A DNA stretch of 64,000 bases from Pseudomonas chlororaphis (GTDB lineage Bacteria > Pseudomonadota > Gammaproteobacteria > Pseudomonadales > Pseudomonadaceae), in the NCBI GenBank assembly GCA_001023535.1, contig CP011020.1, forward strand, positions 5,082,501 through 5,146,500, written 5' to 3'. The position numbers and the translations under genes are program-made. Shown here piece after piece: positions 45,415 through 55,193 of the stretch (its first letter is position 1; each line of letters starts with the position of its first letter). Below the pieces are notes generated by a model that saw only the letters and a program-made list of their open reading frames with translations, had not been told where the DNA came from and did no database searches.

Positions 45415-45759
45415 CTAGCGATGGCTGTCCTGGGTTCCTCTGGGGGGTGTCGGGGATTCGATGGTGGGCCGTGGCGAGCCCGTTGGCGGGCCGGAGCGTG
45501 GGTAGCCGTTGCCGATCCCGCCATTGTCCAGGGTGGGTGGCCGAGGCACCGGCACCGTCGGGTTGTTCTGGATCGTCGGCACATTCGACCGGGTGCCCTG
45601 CATGCTATTGGGATTGGCCCGCCGTGTCGGGCTGTTATAGGGGTTGCTGTTGCCCGGCAGGTTCTGGGCGACGACGAACGCCGGGCTGGGCGATGGCGCG
45701 GCGGCCTGGGCCAGCGGGGCCATGAGTAGCGCCATGAGGGCGAGCATCAGCCGGTTCAT
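45415..45759 (-). CDS. Small exported Pro/Asn-rich protein of unknown function
   Basis: 114 residues from the ATG at 45759, with AGGAGG eight bases before. Signal sequence (LMLALMALLMAPLAQA), then a low-complexity mature part rich in Pro, Asn, Ser, Thr and Arg (NPYNSPTRRANPNS, TVPVPRPP, TIESPTPPRGTQ) with no cysteine and no predicted fold. Likely disordered in the periplasm or outside the cell. Upstream of, and probably co-transcribed with, the sugar dehydrogenase gene (45-base gap). Not recognised. Confidence 0.7.
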   Translation of the reverse strand: MNRLMLALMALLMAPLAQAAAPSPSPAFVVAQNLPGNSNPYNSPTRRANPNSMQGTRSNVPTIQNNPTVPVPRPPTLDNGGIGNGYPRSGPPTGSPRPTIESPTPPRGTQDSHR

Positions 45760-45972
45760 TTCGGACACCTCCTGGATTCAGCCATATCGAAAGCACGCTA
45801 CGCCGCAGGTTCGCCGTTGTTAAGCGAAATATCCCCGCGAAGATGTAACCAGGCATCTCTAAGACGGCCCTTGCGTCGCACAGACGACGCTTGCCAGCCA
45901 GCGCACGGTGGAAACTTTTCCAAAGGCCCGACGGTCACCAGAGAGACATCCATCGACAAGGACATCACCACC

Positions 45973-46872
45973 ATGGTCAGGGCAATCTGGAAAGGCGCAA
46001 TCAGTTTCGGACTGGTCCACATTCCTGTCGCGCTGGTGTCGGCGACCTCGTCCCAAGGCGTCGATTTCGATTGGCTGGACAAGCGCAGCATGGACCCGGT
46101 GGGCTACAAACGGGTCAACAAGGTCACGGGCAAGGAAGTGACCAAGGAGAACATCGTCAAAGGCGTCCAATACCAGAAAGGCCAGTATGTCCTGCTCGAC
46201 GAAGAGGAAATCCGCTCGGCGCACCCCAAATCCACCCAGACCATCGACATTTTTTCCTTTGTCGACAGCGAGAAGATCCCGCTGCAAAACATCGACACGC
46301 CGTACTTCCTGGCACCCGACAAGCGCGGCGGCAAAGTCTATGCGCTGCTGCGCGAAACCCTGGTCAAGACCCACAAAGTGGCCCTGGCCCATGTCGTGCT
46401 GCACACACGCCAGCACTTGGCCGCGCTGATGCCGCTGGAGTCGGCGCTGGTGCTGGTGATGCTGCGTTGGCCGGCGGAGGTGCGCGAGCTGGACATTCTC
46501 GAACTGGGTGACGAGGTCACCAAGCCCCATCTGGTCAAGGGCGAACTGGACATGGCCAGGCGCCTGGTGGAAGACATGAGTGCCGACTGGACGCCGGAAG
46601 AATACCGCGACAGCTTCCAGGACAGGATCATGGAACTGGTCGAGAAGAAAGCCAACGAGGGCCGGCTCGAAGCGGTGGAGACCGACCCGGGCGAAGAACA
46701 ACGCAAGAGCGCCGACGTCATCGACCTTACCGAACTGCTCAAGCGCAGCCTGGGCAGCAAAGGCAAGGCGCCGGACAAACCGACAAAAACCGCGGCAAAA
46801 CCCTCTGCAAAAACAGCGAAAACCAGCAAGTCCGCCCCCGCAAAAAAAGCCACCAAGGCCTCCCGGGGCTAA
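45973..46872 (+). CDS. ku: Ku DNA end-binding protein
   Basis: 299 residues from the ATG at 45973 (homologues start near MVRAIWKGAISFGLVHIPV). Bacterial Ku core: GKEVTKENIVKGVQYQKGQYV, TIDIFSFVDSEKIPLQNIDTPYFLAPDK, ALVLVMLRWPAEVRE. A C-terminal Lys/Ala-rich tail (KTAAKPSAKTAKTSKSAPAKKATKA) is typical of bacterial Ku and binds DNA. Homodimer that holds double-strand ends for LigD, encoded 33 bases downstream on the same strand; together a non-homologous end-joining pair. Confidence 0.95.
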   Translation: MVRAIWKGAISFGLVHIPVALVSATSSQGVDFDWLDKRSMDPVGYKRVNKVTGKEVTKENIVKGVQYQKGQYVLLDEEEIRSAHPKSTQTIDIFSFVDSEKIPLQNIDTPYFLAPDKRGGKVYALLRETLVKTHKVALAHVVLHTRQHLAALMPLESALVLVMLRWPAEVRELDILELGDEVTKPHLVKGELDMARRLVEDMSADWTPEEYRDSFQDRIMELVEKKANEGRLEAVETDPGEEQRKSADVIDLTELLKRSLGSKGKAPDKPTKTAAKPSAKTAKTSKSAPAKKATKASRG

Positions 46873-46905
46873 GCCCCGGCTGCCAGCTATACAAGGGAAC
46901 CTGTC

Positions 46906-48867
46906 ATGGCCAAGGCCAAGCGCGAATCTGCCCGTGTGTCCGCTACCCATCGGGACAAAACCACCCGCCCCAACCGCCACCCGCTGCCCGAACGGCTGTT
47001 ACCACAATTGGCAACACCCGTGGAACAGCCGCCCTCGGGCGAATGGCGCTATGAAGTCAAATTCGATGGCTACCGGCTGATGACCCGCATCGAGAACGGC
47101 AACATTCGCCTGCTCAGCGGCAATCATGAGGACTGGACCGCGCGGCTCAAGTTGCACGTCGACGCCCTGGCCGAATTAAACCTGGGGGACAGCTGGCTGG
47201 ACGGTGACCTGATCCTGCTGGACGACGACGGTCAATCGGACCTCGCCGCCCTGCGCAACGCCCTCGATATTGGCCGCACCGTGGACCTGGTGTACGTGCT
47301 GTTCGACGCGCCCTTCCTCAATGGCGAGGATCTGCGGCAAACGCCGGTGGAAGAGCGCCGCGCCGCGCTGAAGCAGGTCCTGCGGGGCCACGCCGGCAAG
47401 CGCTTGCGGTTTTCCGAGGCTTTTTCCGCCAGCGAGGACGAAATACTCGAAAGCGCGAGTGCCCTGTCACTGGACCGGGTGGTCGGCAAACGCCTGGGCA
47501 GCCCCTATGTGTCGCGGCGCAGCAGCGATTGGGTCAACCTCAAATGCCGATTGCGCCAGGCCTTCGTGATTGTCGGCTTCACCCGCCCCCAAGACCGGCC
47601 CGACGGCTTCGGCGCGCTGCTGCTTGCGGTCAACGACGGTGCCGGACTGGTGTATGCCGGGCGAGTTGCCACGGGGTTTACCCGGGCGCAGAGGGAGCAA
47701 CTGCAAGCGGCCTTGTCCGCGCGGGAACGCGACACTTCGCCCTTGGCCAAACCGGTCAGCCCCGTGCAGGCGCGTGGTGTGCAGTGGGTCGAACCCGATT
47801 CGGTGGGTGAAGTCGAATTCACCGAGTGGACCGCCAATGGCCTGGTGCACCGCCCGGCCTTCGTCGAACTGCTGGCCGACATGCCGGCGGGCAAGATCGT
47901 CCGCGAGCACCCGTTGCCGCTCAAGCACCAAGCCTCCCCCCCGCAACGCGGCCGCAAGCAGCGTACGGTGGAGGTGGCGGGTGTGAGCATCACCCACCCG
48001 GACCGGGTCATCGACAGCCTCAGCGGCGTGCAGAAAGCCGAGCTGGCCCAGTACTACGCCGACATCGCCCCGTGGATCCTGCCGCACTTGAAACAACGGC
48101 CCGTCGCGTTGCTGCGCGCGCCCGACGGGATCGGCGAGGAACAGTTCTTCCAGAAGCATGCCGATCGCCTGGAGATCCCCCACATCAGGCAACTGGACCA
48201 GGCGCTGGACCCGGGCCACGCGGCCCTGATGGAAATCGACAGCGTCCAGTCGCTGGTCAGCGCCGCACAGATGGGCACCGTGGAATTGCACACCTGGACC
48301 GCCACCCACGAGCGGATCGAAACGCCTGACCTGTTTGTCCTGGACCTGGACCCCGATCCGTCGTTGCCCTGGAGCGCCATGCTGGAAACCACCCGCCTGA
48401 CCTTGTCGGTGCTCGATGAGCTGGGCTTGCAGGCGTTCCTCAAGACCAGTGGCGGCAAGGGCATGCACGTCATCGTGCCGTTGGCGCGCAGCGAAGGGTG
48501 GGACACCACCAAGGCATTCGCCAAGGCAATCTCCCAGTTCCTGGCGCGGGAGGTGCCGCAAAAGATCACCGCCACCCTGGGCCCGAAGAATCGGGTCGGC
48601 AAGGTATTCGTCGATTACCTACGCAACGCCCGCGGCGCCAGCACGGTGAGCGCCTACTCGGTTCGGGCGCGGCCGGGGTTGCCGGTCTCGGTGCCGATTG
48701 CCCGCGCCGAGCTGGATGGCCTGCGCAACGCCCAGCAATGGGACATCAACACCGCACTGGAACGGGCCCGGGGCCTGGGGGCCGATCCGTGGGAAGGCTA
48801 TGCCCATCGCCAACGGATCGGCGCCAGGATGTGGGAGCAATTGGGCGCGAAGAAGCCCGTGCAATGA
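46906..48867 (+). CDS. ligD: LigD-type ligase-polymerase without phosphoesterase domain
   Basis: 653 residues, about 190 shorter than the ~840 of P. aeruginosa LigD, because the N-terminal 3'-phosphoesterase is missing; only a basic ~40-residue extension precedes the ligase. Nucleotidyl-lysine Lys52 in VKFDGYR is kept. Motif III reads WLDGDLILL (Asp101 instead of Glu), motif IV LDRVVGKR (Asp190-Arg191 instead of Glu-Gly); motif V DWVNLKC is kept. The C-terminal polymerase/primase domain (~360-645) looks intact: VLDLDPDP, SGGKGMHV, FVDYLRN. Joins DNA ends together with Ku from the gene upstream. Ligase activity may be altered; polymerase activity is expected. Confidence 0.93.
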   Translation: MAKAKRESARVSATHRDKTTRPNRHPLPERLLPQLATPVEQPPSGEWRYEVKFDGYRLMTRIENGNIRLLSGNHEDWTARLKLHVDALAELNLGDSWLDGDLILLDDDGQSDLAALRNALDIGRTVDLVYVLFDAPFLNGEDLRQTPVEERRAALKQVLRGHAGKRLRFSEAFSASEDEILESASALSLDRVVGKRLGSPYVSRRSSDWVNLKCRLRQAFVIVGFTRPQDRPDGFGALLLAVNDGAGLVYAGRVATGFTRAQREQLQAALSARERDTSPLAKPVSPVQARGVQWVEPDSVGEVEFTEWTANGLVHRPAFVELLADMPAGKIVREHPLPLKHQASPPQRGRKQRTVEVAGVSITHPDRVIDSLSGVQKAELAQYYADIAPWILPHLKQRPVALLRAPDGIGEEQFFQKHADRLEIPHIRQLDQALDPGHAALMEIDSVQSLVSAAQMGTVELHTWTATHERIETPDLFVLDLDPDPSLPWSAMLETTRLTLSVLDELGLQAFLKTSGGKGMHVIVPLARSEGWDTTKAFAKAISQFLAREVPQKITATLGPKNRVGKVFVDYLRNARGASTVSAYSVRARPGLPVSVPIARAELDGLRNAQQWDINTALERARGLGADPWEGYAHRQRIGARMWEQLGAKKPVQ

Positions 48868-48888
48868 TCACCTAGGCCAGGCGCGCCT

Positions 48889-49788
48889 TCAGATCCAGAC
48901 GAAAATCGCCAGCAGAGCGCCGAAGAAGGCCCATTTCTGCAAGTAATACAGCTTGCGGTTGCGCTTCTTCAGCGCCTTGCCTTGCAGTCGGATCTTGTAC
49001 AGCCTGGAAAACGCCCGGTTCAAGCCGCCGGTCTTGTCACCGGCGTCGTTGGGGGCACCGGCGGCGGCCATCACGGTGCGGCTGAACCAGCGGTTGAACG
49101 CCGTGGCCCAGCGAAACCTCATCGGCCGTTCCACGTCGCAGAACAGGATGATGCGGTTATGGGGCGTGGTGTTTTCGGCGTAATGGATGAACGTCTCGTC
49201 GAACACCACCGCCTCGCCATCGCGCCAATGGTAGGACTCGCCATCGACATTGATGTAGCAACCGGCATCGTTCGGCGTTTCCAGGCCCAGGTGATACCGA
49301 TAGGAGCCGGCATACGGGTCGCGGTGGCGAACCAGCTTGGAGCCCGGCGGCAGCTCGGCGAACATCGCCGCCTTGATCGAGCCGATGCCTTGCACCAGTT
49401 CGGTGGTGCGCGGGCACAGCTTCATGGCCGACGGGTGGCTGTCGCCGTACCACTTGAGGTAGAAGCGCTTCCAACCGGTCTTGAAGAACGAGTTGAAGCC
49501 TACGTCATCGTACTGATTGGAACGTTTGATCTCCCCGGCCTGCAGCAGGCTCAGGCCTTCGGCGCGGATCTCTTGCCAATGGGTCTGCAACGGGCTCAGG
49601 TCTGGAAAGTCGGCGGGGCTCAGGTACGGCCGGTTGGGCAGCTTCGAGCACAGATAAAGCAGGCAATTGATAGGCGCGAGGAAAGACGAATGGTCGCTCA
49701 GTTGCCGCCCGAACTTGTGCCGCACGCGCCCCCGCAGGTGTACGTAGCCGATGGACAGGATGTAGATCGCAGCGAGAATGAGTTTCAC
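48889..49788 (-). CDS. lpxO: LpxO-like aspartyl/asparaginyl beta-hydroxylase
   Basis: 299 residues from the GTG at 49788; an ATG at 49872 would add 28 residues absent from homologues, which start MKLILAAIY. A membrane helix opens the protein (VKLILAAIYILSIGYVHL). The Fe(II)/2-oxoglutarate fold carries HRDPYAGSYRYHLGL, VDGESYHWRDGEAVVFDETFIHYAENTT and HNRIILFCDVERP, with His/Asp metal ligands. A second hydrophobic segment (LQKWAFFGALLAIFVWI) closes it. LpxO hydroxylates the 3'-secondary acyl chain of lipid A at the inner membrane; several Pseudomonas have two copies. Conserved C-terminal basic stretch (KALKKRNRKLYY). Confidence 0.9.
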   Translation of the reverse strand: MKLILAAIYILSIGYVHLRGRVRHKFGRQLSDHSSFLAPINCLLYLCSKLPNRPYLSPADFPDLSPLQTHWQEIRAEGLSLLQAGEIKRSNQYDDVGFNSFFKTGWKRFYLKWYGDSHPSAMKLCPRTTELVQGIGSIKAAMFAELPPGSKLVRHRDPYAGSYRYHLGLETPNDAGCYINVDGESYHWRDGEAVVFDETFIHYAENTTPHNRIILFCDVERPMRFRWATAFNRWFSRTVMAAAGAPNDAGDKTGGLNRAFSRLYKIRLQGKALKKRNRKLYYLQKWAFFGALLAIFVWI

Positions 49789-50188
49789 GAAGTCCGTCGC
49801 AATACTGGAGTGAACAGGCTGCTTATCCCGCTCGATCAGACGACACGGGAGGTGGCATGAGTGAGATGGCATTCTAGCCAGAGTTTGTAACTGAAAGTTA
49901 TCCTCATTTGTGAAAAACTGTCTTGCCCGAGCAATACCCTATCGTTAATGCGGCCAGACCAGTACAATCGCCGCCAAACTTCAGCGCCCCCTTTTTTGGC
50001 CGATACCGCGACCCCGGCTTCGGCGCACGTCGACCGGGCCAGGCGCTCCGTATGCTGCTGTCCTCTTATGCCGGATGGACCCTTGCGCTCGCCGCGACGC
50101 CTTTAGTGCGCTCCCGATCGGCGCAAACAGGTACTGAACAGGTACTGCCGCACCCTTAGCTACTCTGAATGTTCCGCAGGATAAACCT
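49789..50188. other. Intergenic region between lpxO and ybiT
   Basis: About 400 bases holding the divergent promoters of lpxO and ybiT. A frame of 78 codons at 49923-50159 has no family resemblance and no ribosome site. An exact 11-base tandem duplication (AACAGGTACTG twice) lies at 50126-50147, ~40 bases before the ybiT start. AGGATAAACCT precedes its TTG start. Confidence 0.5.
50126..50147. repeat. 11-base tandem duplication before ybiT
   Basis: AACAGGTACTG occurs twice head to tail, exact, in the 5' region of ybiT. Confidence 0.8.
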
Positions 50189-51775
50189 TTGATCTCTACA
50201 GCTAACATCACGATGCAGTTCGGCGCCAAGCCGCTGTTCGAAAACGTCTCTGTCAAATTCGGCGCGGGCAACCGCTACGGCCTGATCGGTGCCAACGGTT
50301 GCGGCAAGTCGACTTTCATGAAAATCCTCGGTGGCGACCTCGAGCCGTCCGGCGGCCAGGTCATGCTCGAGCCGAACGTGCGCCTGGGTAAACTGCGCCA
50401 GGACCAGTTCGCCTACGAACAATTCACCGTGATCGATACCGTGATCATGGGTCACGAAGAGCTGTGGAAGGTCAAGGCCGAGCGCGATCGCATCTATTCC
50501 CTGCCGGAAATGACCGAAGAAGACGGCATGGCCGTGGCCGAGCTGGAAACCGAGTTCGCCGAAATGGACGGCTACACCGCCGAATCCCGTGCCGGCGAAC
50601 TGCTGCTGGGCCTGGGCATTCCATTAGAGCAACACTTCGGCCCGATGACCGAAGTCGCGCCGGGCTGGAAGCTGCGCGTGCTGCTCGCCCAGGCGCTGTT
50701 CTCCGATCCGGAAGTGCTGTTGCTCGACGAACCGACCAACCACCTGGACATCAACACCATTCGCTGGCTGGAAAACATTCTCACGGCGCGTAACAGCACC
50801 ATGATCATCATTTCCCACGACCGGCACTTCCTCAACAGCGTCTGCACCCACATGGCCGACCTGGACTACGGCGAGCTGCGCCTGTTCCCGGGCAACTACG
50901 ACGAGTACATGATCGCGGCCACCCAGTCCCGCGAGCAGCTGCTGTCGGACAACGCCAAGAAGAAAGCCCAGATCGCCGAGCTGCAGACCTTCGTCAGCCG
51001 CTTCTCGGCCAACGCCTCGAAAGCCAAGCAGGCCACCTCCCGCGCCAAGCAGATCGACAAGATCCAGCTCGCCGAGGTCAAGCCATCGAGCCGCGTGAGC
51101 CCGTTCATCCGCTTCGAACAGACCAAGAAACTGCACCGCCAGGCGGTGACCATCGAACGCATGTCCAAGGGCTTCGACGGCAAGACCCTGTTCAAGAACT
51201 TCAGCTTCACCGTCGAAGCCGGCGAGCGCGTGGCGATCATCGGCCCCAACGGCATCGGCAAGACCACCCTGCTGCGCACCCTGATGGGCGAGCTGGCGCC
51301 GGACGCCGGCTCGGTGAAGTGGACCGAAAGCGCGGAACTGGGCTACTACGCCCAGGACCATGCCCATGACTTCGCCGACGATGTCAGCCTGTTCGACTGG
51401 ATGGGCCAATGGACCCAAGGCGAGCAGATGATCCGTGGCACCCTGGGCCGCATGCTGTTTTCCAACGACGAGATCCTCAAGTCGGTCAAGGTCATCTCCG
51501 GTGGTGAACAGGGTCGCATGCTGTTCGGCAAGCTGATCCTGCAAAAGCCCAACGTGCTGGTGATGGACGAACCGACCAACCACCTGGACATGGAATCCAT
51601 CGAGGCGTTGAACCTGGCGCTGGAAAACTACCCGGGCACGCTGATCTTCGTCAGCCACGACCGTGAGTTCGTCTCGTCCCTGGCCACTCGCATCATCGAG
51701 CTGAGCGCGGACGGCGTGGTCGACTTCAGCGGCACCTACGACGACTACCTGCGCAGCCAGGGTGTGATGTTCTAA
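50189..51775 (+). CDS. ybiT: ABC-F family ATPase YbiT
   Basis: 528 residues from a TTG with AGGA seven bases before; the sequence from [19 protein letters not shown] onward matches YbiT of E. coli (530 residues) closely. Two ABC domains: Walker [10 protein letters not shown] and GPNGIGKTT, Walker [12 protein letters not shown] and [11 protein letters not shown], a degenerate first signature ([14 protein letters not shown]) and a normal second one ([15 protein letters not shown]). No membrane domain. ABC-F proteins bind the ribosome E-site region and affect translation. A strong terminator follows. Confidence 0.95.
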   Translation: MISTANITMQFGAKPLFENVSVKFGAGNRYGLIGANGCGKSTFMKILGGDLEPSGGQVMLEPNVRLGKLRQDQFAYEQFTVIDTVIMGHEELWKVKAERDRIYSLPEMTEEDGMAVAELETEFAEMDGYTAESRAGELLLGLGIPLEQHFGPMTEVAPGWKLRVLLAQALFSDPEVLLLDEPTNHLDINTIRWLENILTARNSTMIIISHDRHFLNSVCTHMADLDYGELRLFPGNYDEYMIAATQSREQLLSDNAKKKAQIAELQTFVSRFSANASKAKQATSRAKQIDKIQLAEVKPSSRVSPFIRFEQTKKLHRQAVTIERMSKGFDGKTLFKNFSFTVEAGERVAIIGPNGIGKTTLLRTLMGELAPDAGSVKWTESAELGYYAQDHAHDFADDVSLFDWMGQWTQGEQMIRGTLGRMLFSNDEILKSVKVISGGEQGRMLFGKLILQKPNVLVMDEPTNHLDMESIEALNLALENYPGTLIFVSHDREFVSSLATRIIELSADGVVDFSGTYDDYLRSQGVMF

Positions 51776-51803
51776 GTCAGCCTCGAACTGCAAGCTACAC
51801 GTG

Positions 51804-51834
51804 AAAAGCCCTGTCCGATGTGACAGGGCTTTTT
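51804..51834 (+). terminator. Rho-independent terminator after ybiT
   Basis: AAAAGCCCTGTC / GACAGGGCTTTT, a 12-bp stem with a 6-base loop, and a T-tract, 28 bases after ybiT. Confidence 0.9.
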
Positions 51835-51854
51835 CATTTCAGCCGCACATCCCC

Positions 51855-51943
51855 TGTGGGAGCGGGCTTGCTCGCGAAAGCGGCCTGCCTGCCAACACTC
51901 TTATCAATGACACACCGTCTTCGCGAGCAAGCCCGCTCCCACA
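51855..51943. repeat. Inverted REP pair between ybiT and MFS gene
   Basis: TGTGGGAGCGGGCTTGCTCG-CGAA at 51855-51878 and its exact reverse complement at 51920-51943; same family as 34621 and 59622. Confidence 0.9.
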
Positions 51944-52050
51944 AGGGATCTGTGGTGACCTTCAATGTGCACATTTAGTTAGCCTGCTTTCTTTTATCCG
52001 TTCCCCGAGCCATGATGAAGCACTCTTACCGCCGCCCGCGAACGAGCCCC

Positions 52051-53244
52051 ATGTCCACACCCTCTTCTTCGCCCAGTTCCCTGTCGATCACCCTGCAGAT
52101 CGTCTCGATCGTTTTCTATACCTTCATTGCCTTCCTCTGCATCGGCCTGCCGATTGCCGTGTTGCCGGGGTATGTGCACGAACAGCTGGGCTTCAGCGCG
52201 GTGGTGGCGGGGTTGACCATCGGCTCCCAGTACCTGGCCACCCTGCTCAGCCGGCCCATGGCCGGGCGGGTGTCGGACAGCGTCGGCACCAAGCGTGCGA
52301 TCGTCTACGGCTTGTCGGGGATTGTGCTCAGTGGCGTGCTGACCTTGCTCTCGACGCTGCTGCAAAGCCTGCCGCTGGTGAGCCTGGTGATCCTGATTGT
52401 TGCCCGCTTGCTGCTCGGCATCGCCCAGGGCCTGATTGGCGTGGGCACTATCAGTTGGTGCATGGGCCAGGTGGGCGTGGAGCATACCGCCCGCTCGATT
52501 TCCTGGAACGGCATCGCCTCGTACGGGGCCATCGCCATCGGTGCTCCGCTGGGGGTGGTGATGGTCGATGCGCTGGGGTTCACCAGCCTGGGGCTCGCGT
52601 TGTCGTTGCTGGCCGGCTTGGCGCTGCTGATGATTCGCCACAAACCTTCTGTGCCGGTCATCCGCGGCGAACGCCTGCCCTTCTGGGCGGTGTTCGGGCG
52701 CATTGCGCCATACGGCGCGAGCCTGAGCCTGGCCTCGATCGGCTATGGCACCCTCACCACGTTCATCACGCTGTTCTATGTCAGCCGCGGCTGGACCGGC
52801 GCTGCCTGGTGCCTGACGGTCTTCGGCATCTGCTTCATCCTGGCCCGGTTACTGTTCATTTCCAGCATTGCCCGCTTCGGCGGCTTCAGCTCGGCCATCG
52901 CCTGCATGAGCATCGAAACCGTGGGGCTGGCGCTGCTTTGGCTGGCGCCGTCCACCGCATTCGCCCTGGTGGGTGCCGGGCTGGCGGGGTTCGGACTGTC
53001 GTTGGTGTACCCGGCGCTGGGCGTGGAAGCGATCAAACAAGTGCCCAACACCAGTCGCGGCGCGGGGTTGAGCGCCTACGCGGTGTTCTTTGACCTGGCG
53101 CTGGCGATTGCCGGCCCGCTGATGGGGGCGGTGGCGCTGAACCTGGGCTATTCGTCGATCTTTTTCTGCGCGGCGCTGCTGTCCATCACCGGCCTCGGCC
53201 TGACTCTGCTGCTACGTCGGCGGGCCGAACAGAAAGGCTATTGA
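52051..53244 (+). CDS. MFS transporter (YhhS-like)
   Basis: 397 residues from the ATG at 52051; an ATG at 52012 would add 13 basic residues and neither has a strong ribosome site. Twelve membrane segments. Resembles E. coli YhhS: IGLPIAVLPGYVHEQLGFSAVVAGLTIGSQYLATLLSRPMAGRVSD, ISWNGIASYGAIAIGAPLGVV, TFITLFYVSRGW, SLVYPALGVEAIKQVP. YhhS and relatives are drug or arabinose-type exporters in other bacteria, so the substrate here is unknown. Ends within the convergent hydrolase gene (7-base overlap). Confidence 0.9.
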   Translation: MSTPSSSPSSLSITLQIVSIVFYTFIAFLCIGLPIAVLPGYVHEQLGFSAVVAGLTIGSQYLATLLSRPMAGRVSDSVGTKRAIVYGLSGIVLSGVLTLLSTLLQSLPLVSLVILIVARLLLGIAQGLIGVGTISWCMGQVGVEHTARSISWNGIASYGAIAIGAPLGVVMVDALGFTSLGLALSLLAGLALLMIRHKPSVPVIRGERLPFWAVFGRIAPYGASLSLASIGYGTLTTFITLFYVSRGWTGAAWCLTVFGICFILARLLFISSIARFGGFSSAIACMSIETVGLALLWLAPSTAFALVGAGLAGFGLSLVYPALGVEAIKQVPNTSRGAGLSAYAVFFDLALAIAGPLMGAVALNLGYSSIFFCAALLSITGLGLTLLLRRRAEQKGY

Positions 53245-54275
53245 TCGGCAGTATTCAAGCCCGCTCGGCTCGGCTTGCCCAGGGCATCGCTGAAAAAGCG
53301 CCCGGCCTCGGAAATCATCGTCCGGTGGATGTCTTTACGGTCAACGCCATCGGCATCGGTGCACAGGGCCGGCATTGCGGCAATCTGCTCTTCGGTGCAC
53401 GGCGCCAAAAAGACGAAATGCCCAGCGCCCGCCAGTGTCTTGAAGTCCGGTGCGATAGGCAGCTTGCGCGCCAGCGCGGCGGCATTCTTGTCGAAGGCCA
53501 CGAGCTTGTCGCCGTCACCGCTGTAGAGCAGCACCGGCACATGGACGTCCGCCAGGGTGTGCCGGCCAAACTTCAGGCTCAACGGCGCCATGAGCAACAG
53601 CGCCCGAACCCTGGGGTCGGCCTCGGGTTGCAGGTCATCTCGGTCGGCGATCAACTCGCCCTGGGTGTTGCAGGCGTCACGGTCGTCAGGCCGCTCCTGG
53701 CAATAGCGGCGCAGGCGATTAAGGTCGGGCGTGGCACCGGACAGGATCAATGCGGTCTCGCCCCCGGCCGAGTAACCGATGACCCCCACTTGCCCGGCAT
53801 TGACGAACGGCGAGAGCATCGAATCGTTCAGCGTCGCGGTAATGGCGGCGGAAATCTGGATCGGCCGCCCGTACAGGTTGCTCAAAGTGCCGAGCCGGCT
53901 ATGGTCCTGGGCGTTATCCCCTGGATGAATCACCGCCACCACCACGAAGCCCTTGCGCGCCAATGAGGTAGCCAAGTCGTGCAGGGCCAACGGCGTACCG
54001 GTATTGCCGTGGGACAGCATCAGCAGTGGGAAACGGCCAATGGCGATCTGGGCTTCCGGGGCGGCATCGATCTGGTAGCCACCCAGTTGGCTGGACTGGT
54101 CCCTGGCGGTAGACGGGTAGAAGGCAATGGCGTGCATCGGCTGGCGGTCCAGCGGATCGAGAAAGCTCAACTCATGGAATCCGGCGCTCCAATGCGGATG
54201 CGGCGCCGGGGCGGCCTGCACTGAACCCAGGCTGCCGAGCAGGCAAAACAGTAATTGCGCACCAAGACGTATCAT
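53238..54275 (-). CDS. Exported alpha/beta hydrolase (dienelactone-hydrolase-like)
   Basis: 345 residues from the ATG at 54275, preceded by GGAAG. A signal sequence (QLLFCLLGSLGSVQA) precedes the alpha/beta-hydrolase fold: strand-turn FPLLMLSHGNTGTPLALHDLATSLARKGFVVVAVIHPG, nucleophile Ser in GVIGYSAGGETALIL, candidate acid in VLLYSGDGDKLVAF and catalytic His in GAGHFVFLAP. Four cysteines between the strands may form disulphides. Periplasmic esterase or lipase of unknown substrate; similar proteins are labelled platelet-activating-factor acetylhydrolase-like or dienelactone hydrolase. Confidence 0.85.
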   Translation of the reverse strand: MIRLGAQLLFCLLGSLGSVQAAPAPHPHWSAGFHELSFLDPLDRQPMHAIAFYPSTARDQSSQLGGYQIDAAPEAQIAIGRFPLLMLSHGNTGTPLALHDLATSLARKGFVVVAVIHPGDNAQDHSRLGTLSNLYGRPIQISAAITATLNDSMLSPFVNAGQVGVIGYSAGGETALILSGATPDLNRLRRYCQERPDDRDACNTQGELIADRDDLQPEADPRVRALLLMAPLSLKFGRHTLADVHVPVLLYSGDGDKLVAFDKNAAALARKLPIAPDFKTLAGAGHFVFLAPCTEEQIAAMPALCTDADGVDRKDIHRTMISEAGRFFSDALGKPSRAGLNTADQ

Positions 54276-54453
54276 CGCATCTTCCACTTTCACCACCCGG
54301 CCAGATACCCGGTAGCTCGCAGCTTGGCGTGCATAACCTGCGCCAAAAGCCTTCGCCAGATGCAGGAAAACTCTGCACCCTGGCCGTCCATGACGATCAG
54401 AGTACAGAGTTTTACCGAAGTTGCCCGAGACGCTTGGCTTTTTTACCCAAGCT

Positions 54454-55062
54454 TTACGCAGCGGCGAACTGCTCGCCGATCTGGGCCTTGGCTGCATTAA
54501 TGCCCTTGTTACGCATGTCATCGCCCTTGGCCAGACCTTCGGCACGGACGAAATCGATGTCGGTGATGCCAAGGAAACCGAACATCACCTTCAGGTATTC
54601 CTCGTGGCCCACACTGCTTGGCTGGCCGGCATGCAAGCCACCCGCGGTGGAAACGATCACCAGCTTCTTGCCACCACACAGGCCTTCGAAACCGGCTTCG
54701 GTGTAGCGAAAGGTCTGGCCGGCCACGGCAATGCGGTCGATCCAGGCCTTGAGCTGGGTCGGAATGGTGAAGTTGTACATCGGTGCCGCGATGACGACCG
54801 CGTCAGCGGCCTGGAATTCGGCCAGCGTGGTGGCACTGAGCTCGGCTTCGTGCTGCAAGGCGGCGTCGCGCAGTTCAGCGCTGGTGCCGGCGGCAACCAA
54901 AGTCTGGGCCGAGAAATGGCTGATGGCGTCGGCGGCCAGGTCACGATAGGTCACCACAATGCCGGGCTCGGCGGCCTGCCAGGCCTGCACCACTTCGCGG
55001 CTCAATTGGCGGGAAGCGGAGTTGTCGCCCAGGATGCTCGAATCGATGTGCAGCAGTTTCAT
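54454..55062 (-). CDS. azoR: FMN-dependent NADH-azoreductase
   Basis: 202 residues from the ATG at 55062 with GGAGA before it. Flavodoxin-like fold: [21 protein letters not shown] (FMN phosphate), [36 protein letters not shown] and STAGGLHAG, all matching AzoR. A cytosolic two-electron reductase of quinones and azo or nitro compounds. Divergently transcribed from a LysR gene, the usual arrangement in Pseudomonas, with a candidate operator in the 131 bases between them. Confidence 0.93.
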   Translation of the reverse strand: MKLLHIDSSILGDNSASRQLSREVVQAWQAAEPGIVVTYRDLAADAISHFSAQTLVAAGTSAELRDAALQHEAELSATTLAEFQAADAVVIAAPMYNFTIPTQLKAWIDRIAVAGQTFRYTEAGFEGLCGGKKLVIVSTAGGLHAGQPSSVGHEEYLKVMFGFLGITDIDFVRAEGLAKGDDMRNKGINAAKAQIGEQFAAA

Positions 55063-55115
55063 GTGAATGCTCTCCAAGTGAGGATCGCAACCAGGCGATC
55101 AATTGAGGACAATCC

Positions 55116-55139
55116 TATCGACGAAACCAATAGTCGATA
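55116..55139. promoter_or_regulatory. Inverted repeat in the azoR-LysR intergenic region
   Basis: TATCGAC-N10-GTCGATA, exact 7-base arms, lying between the divergent genes. LysR regulators bind such dyads; auto-control and control of azoR are inferred. A second short dyad, GTCCT-N6-AGGAC, lies near 55160. Confidence 0.5.
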
Positions 55140-55193
55140 AGACTGCATTGATGCGATAGTTCGTCCTACTGGCAGGACAATAGAGCGCCGAAC

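Noticed and set aside
49923..50159. 78-codon frame before ybiT
   Set aside because: No ribosome site, biased composition, and no family features.
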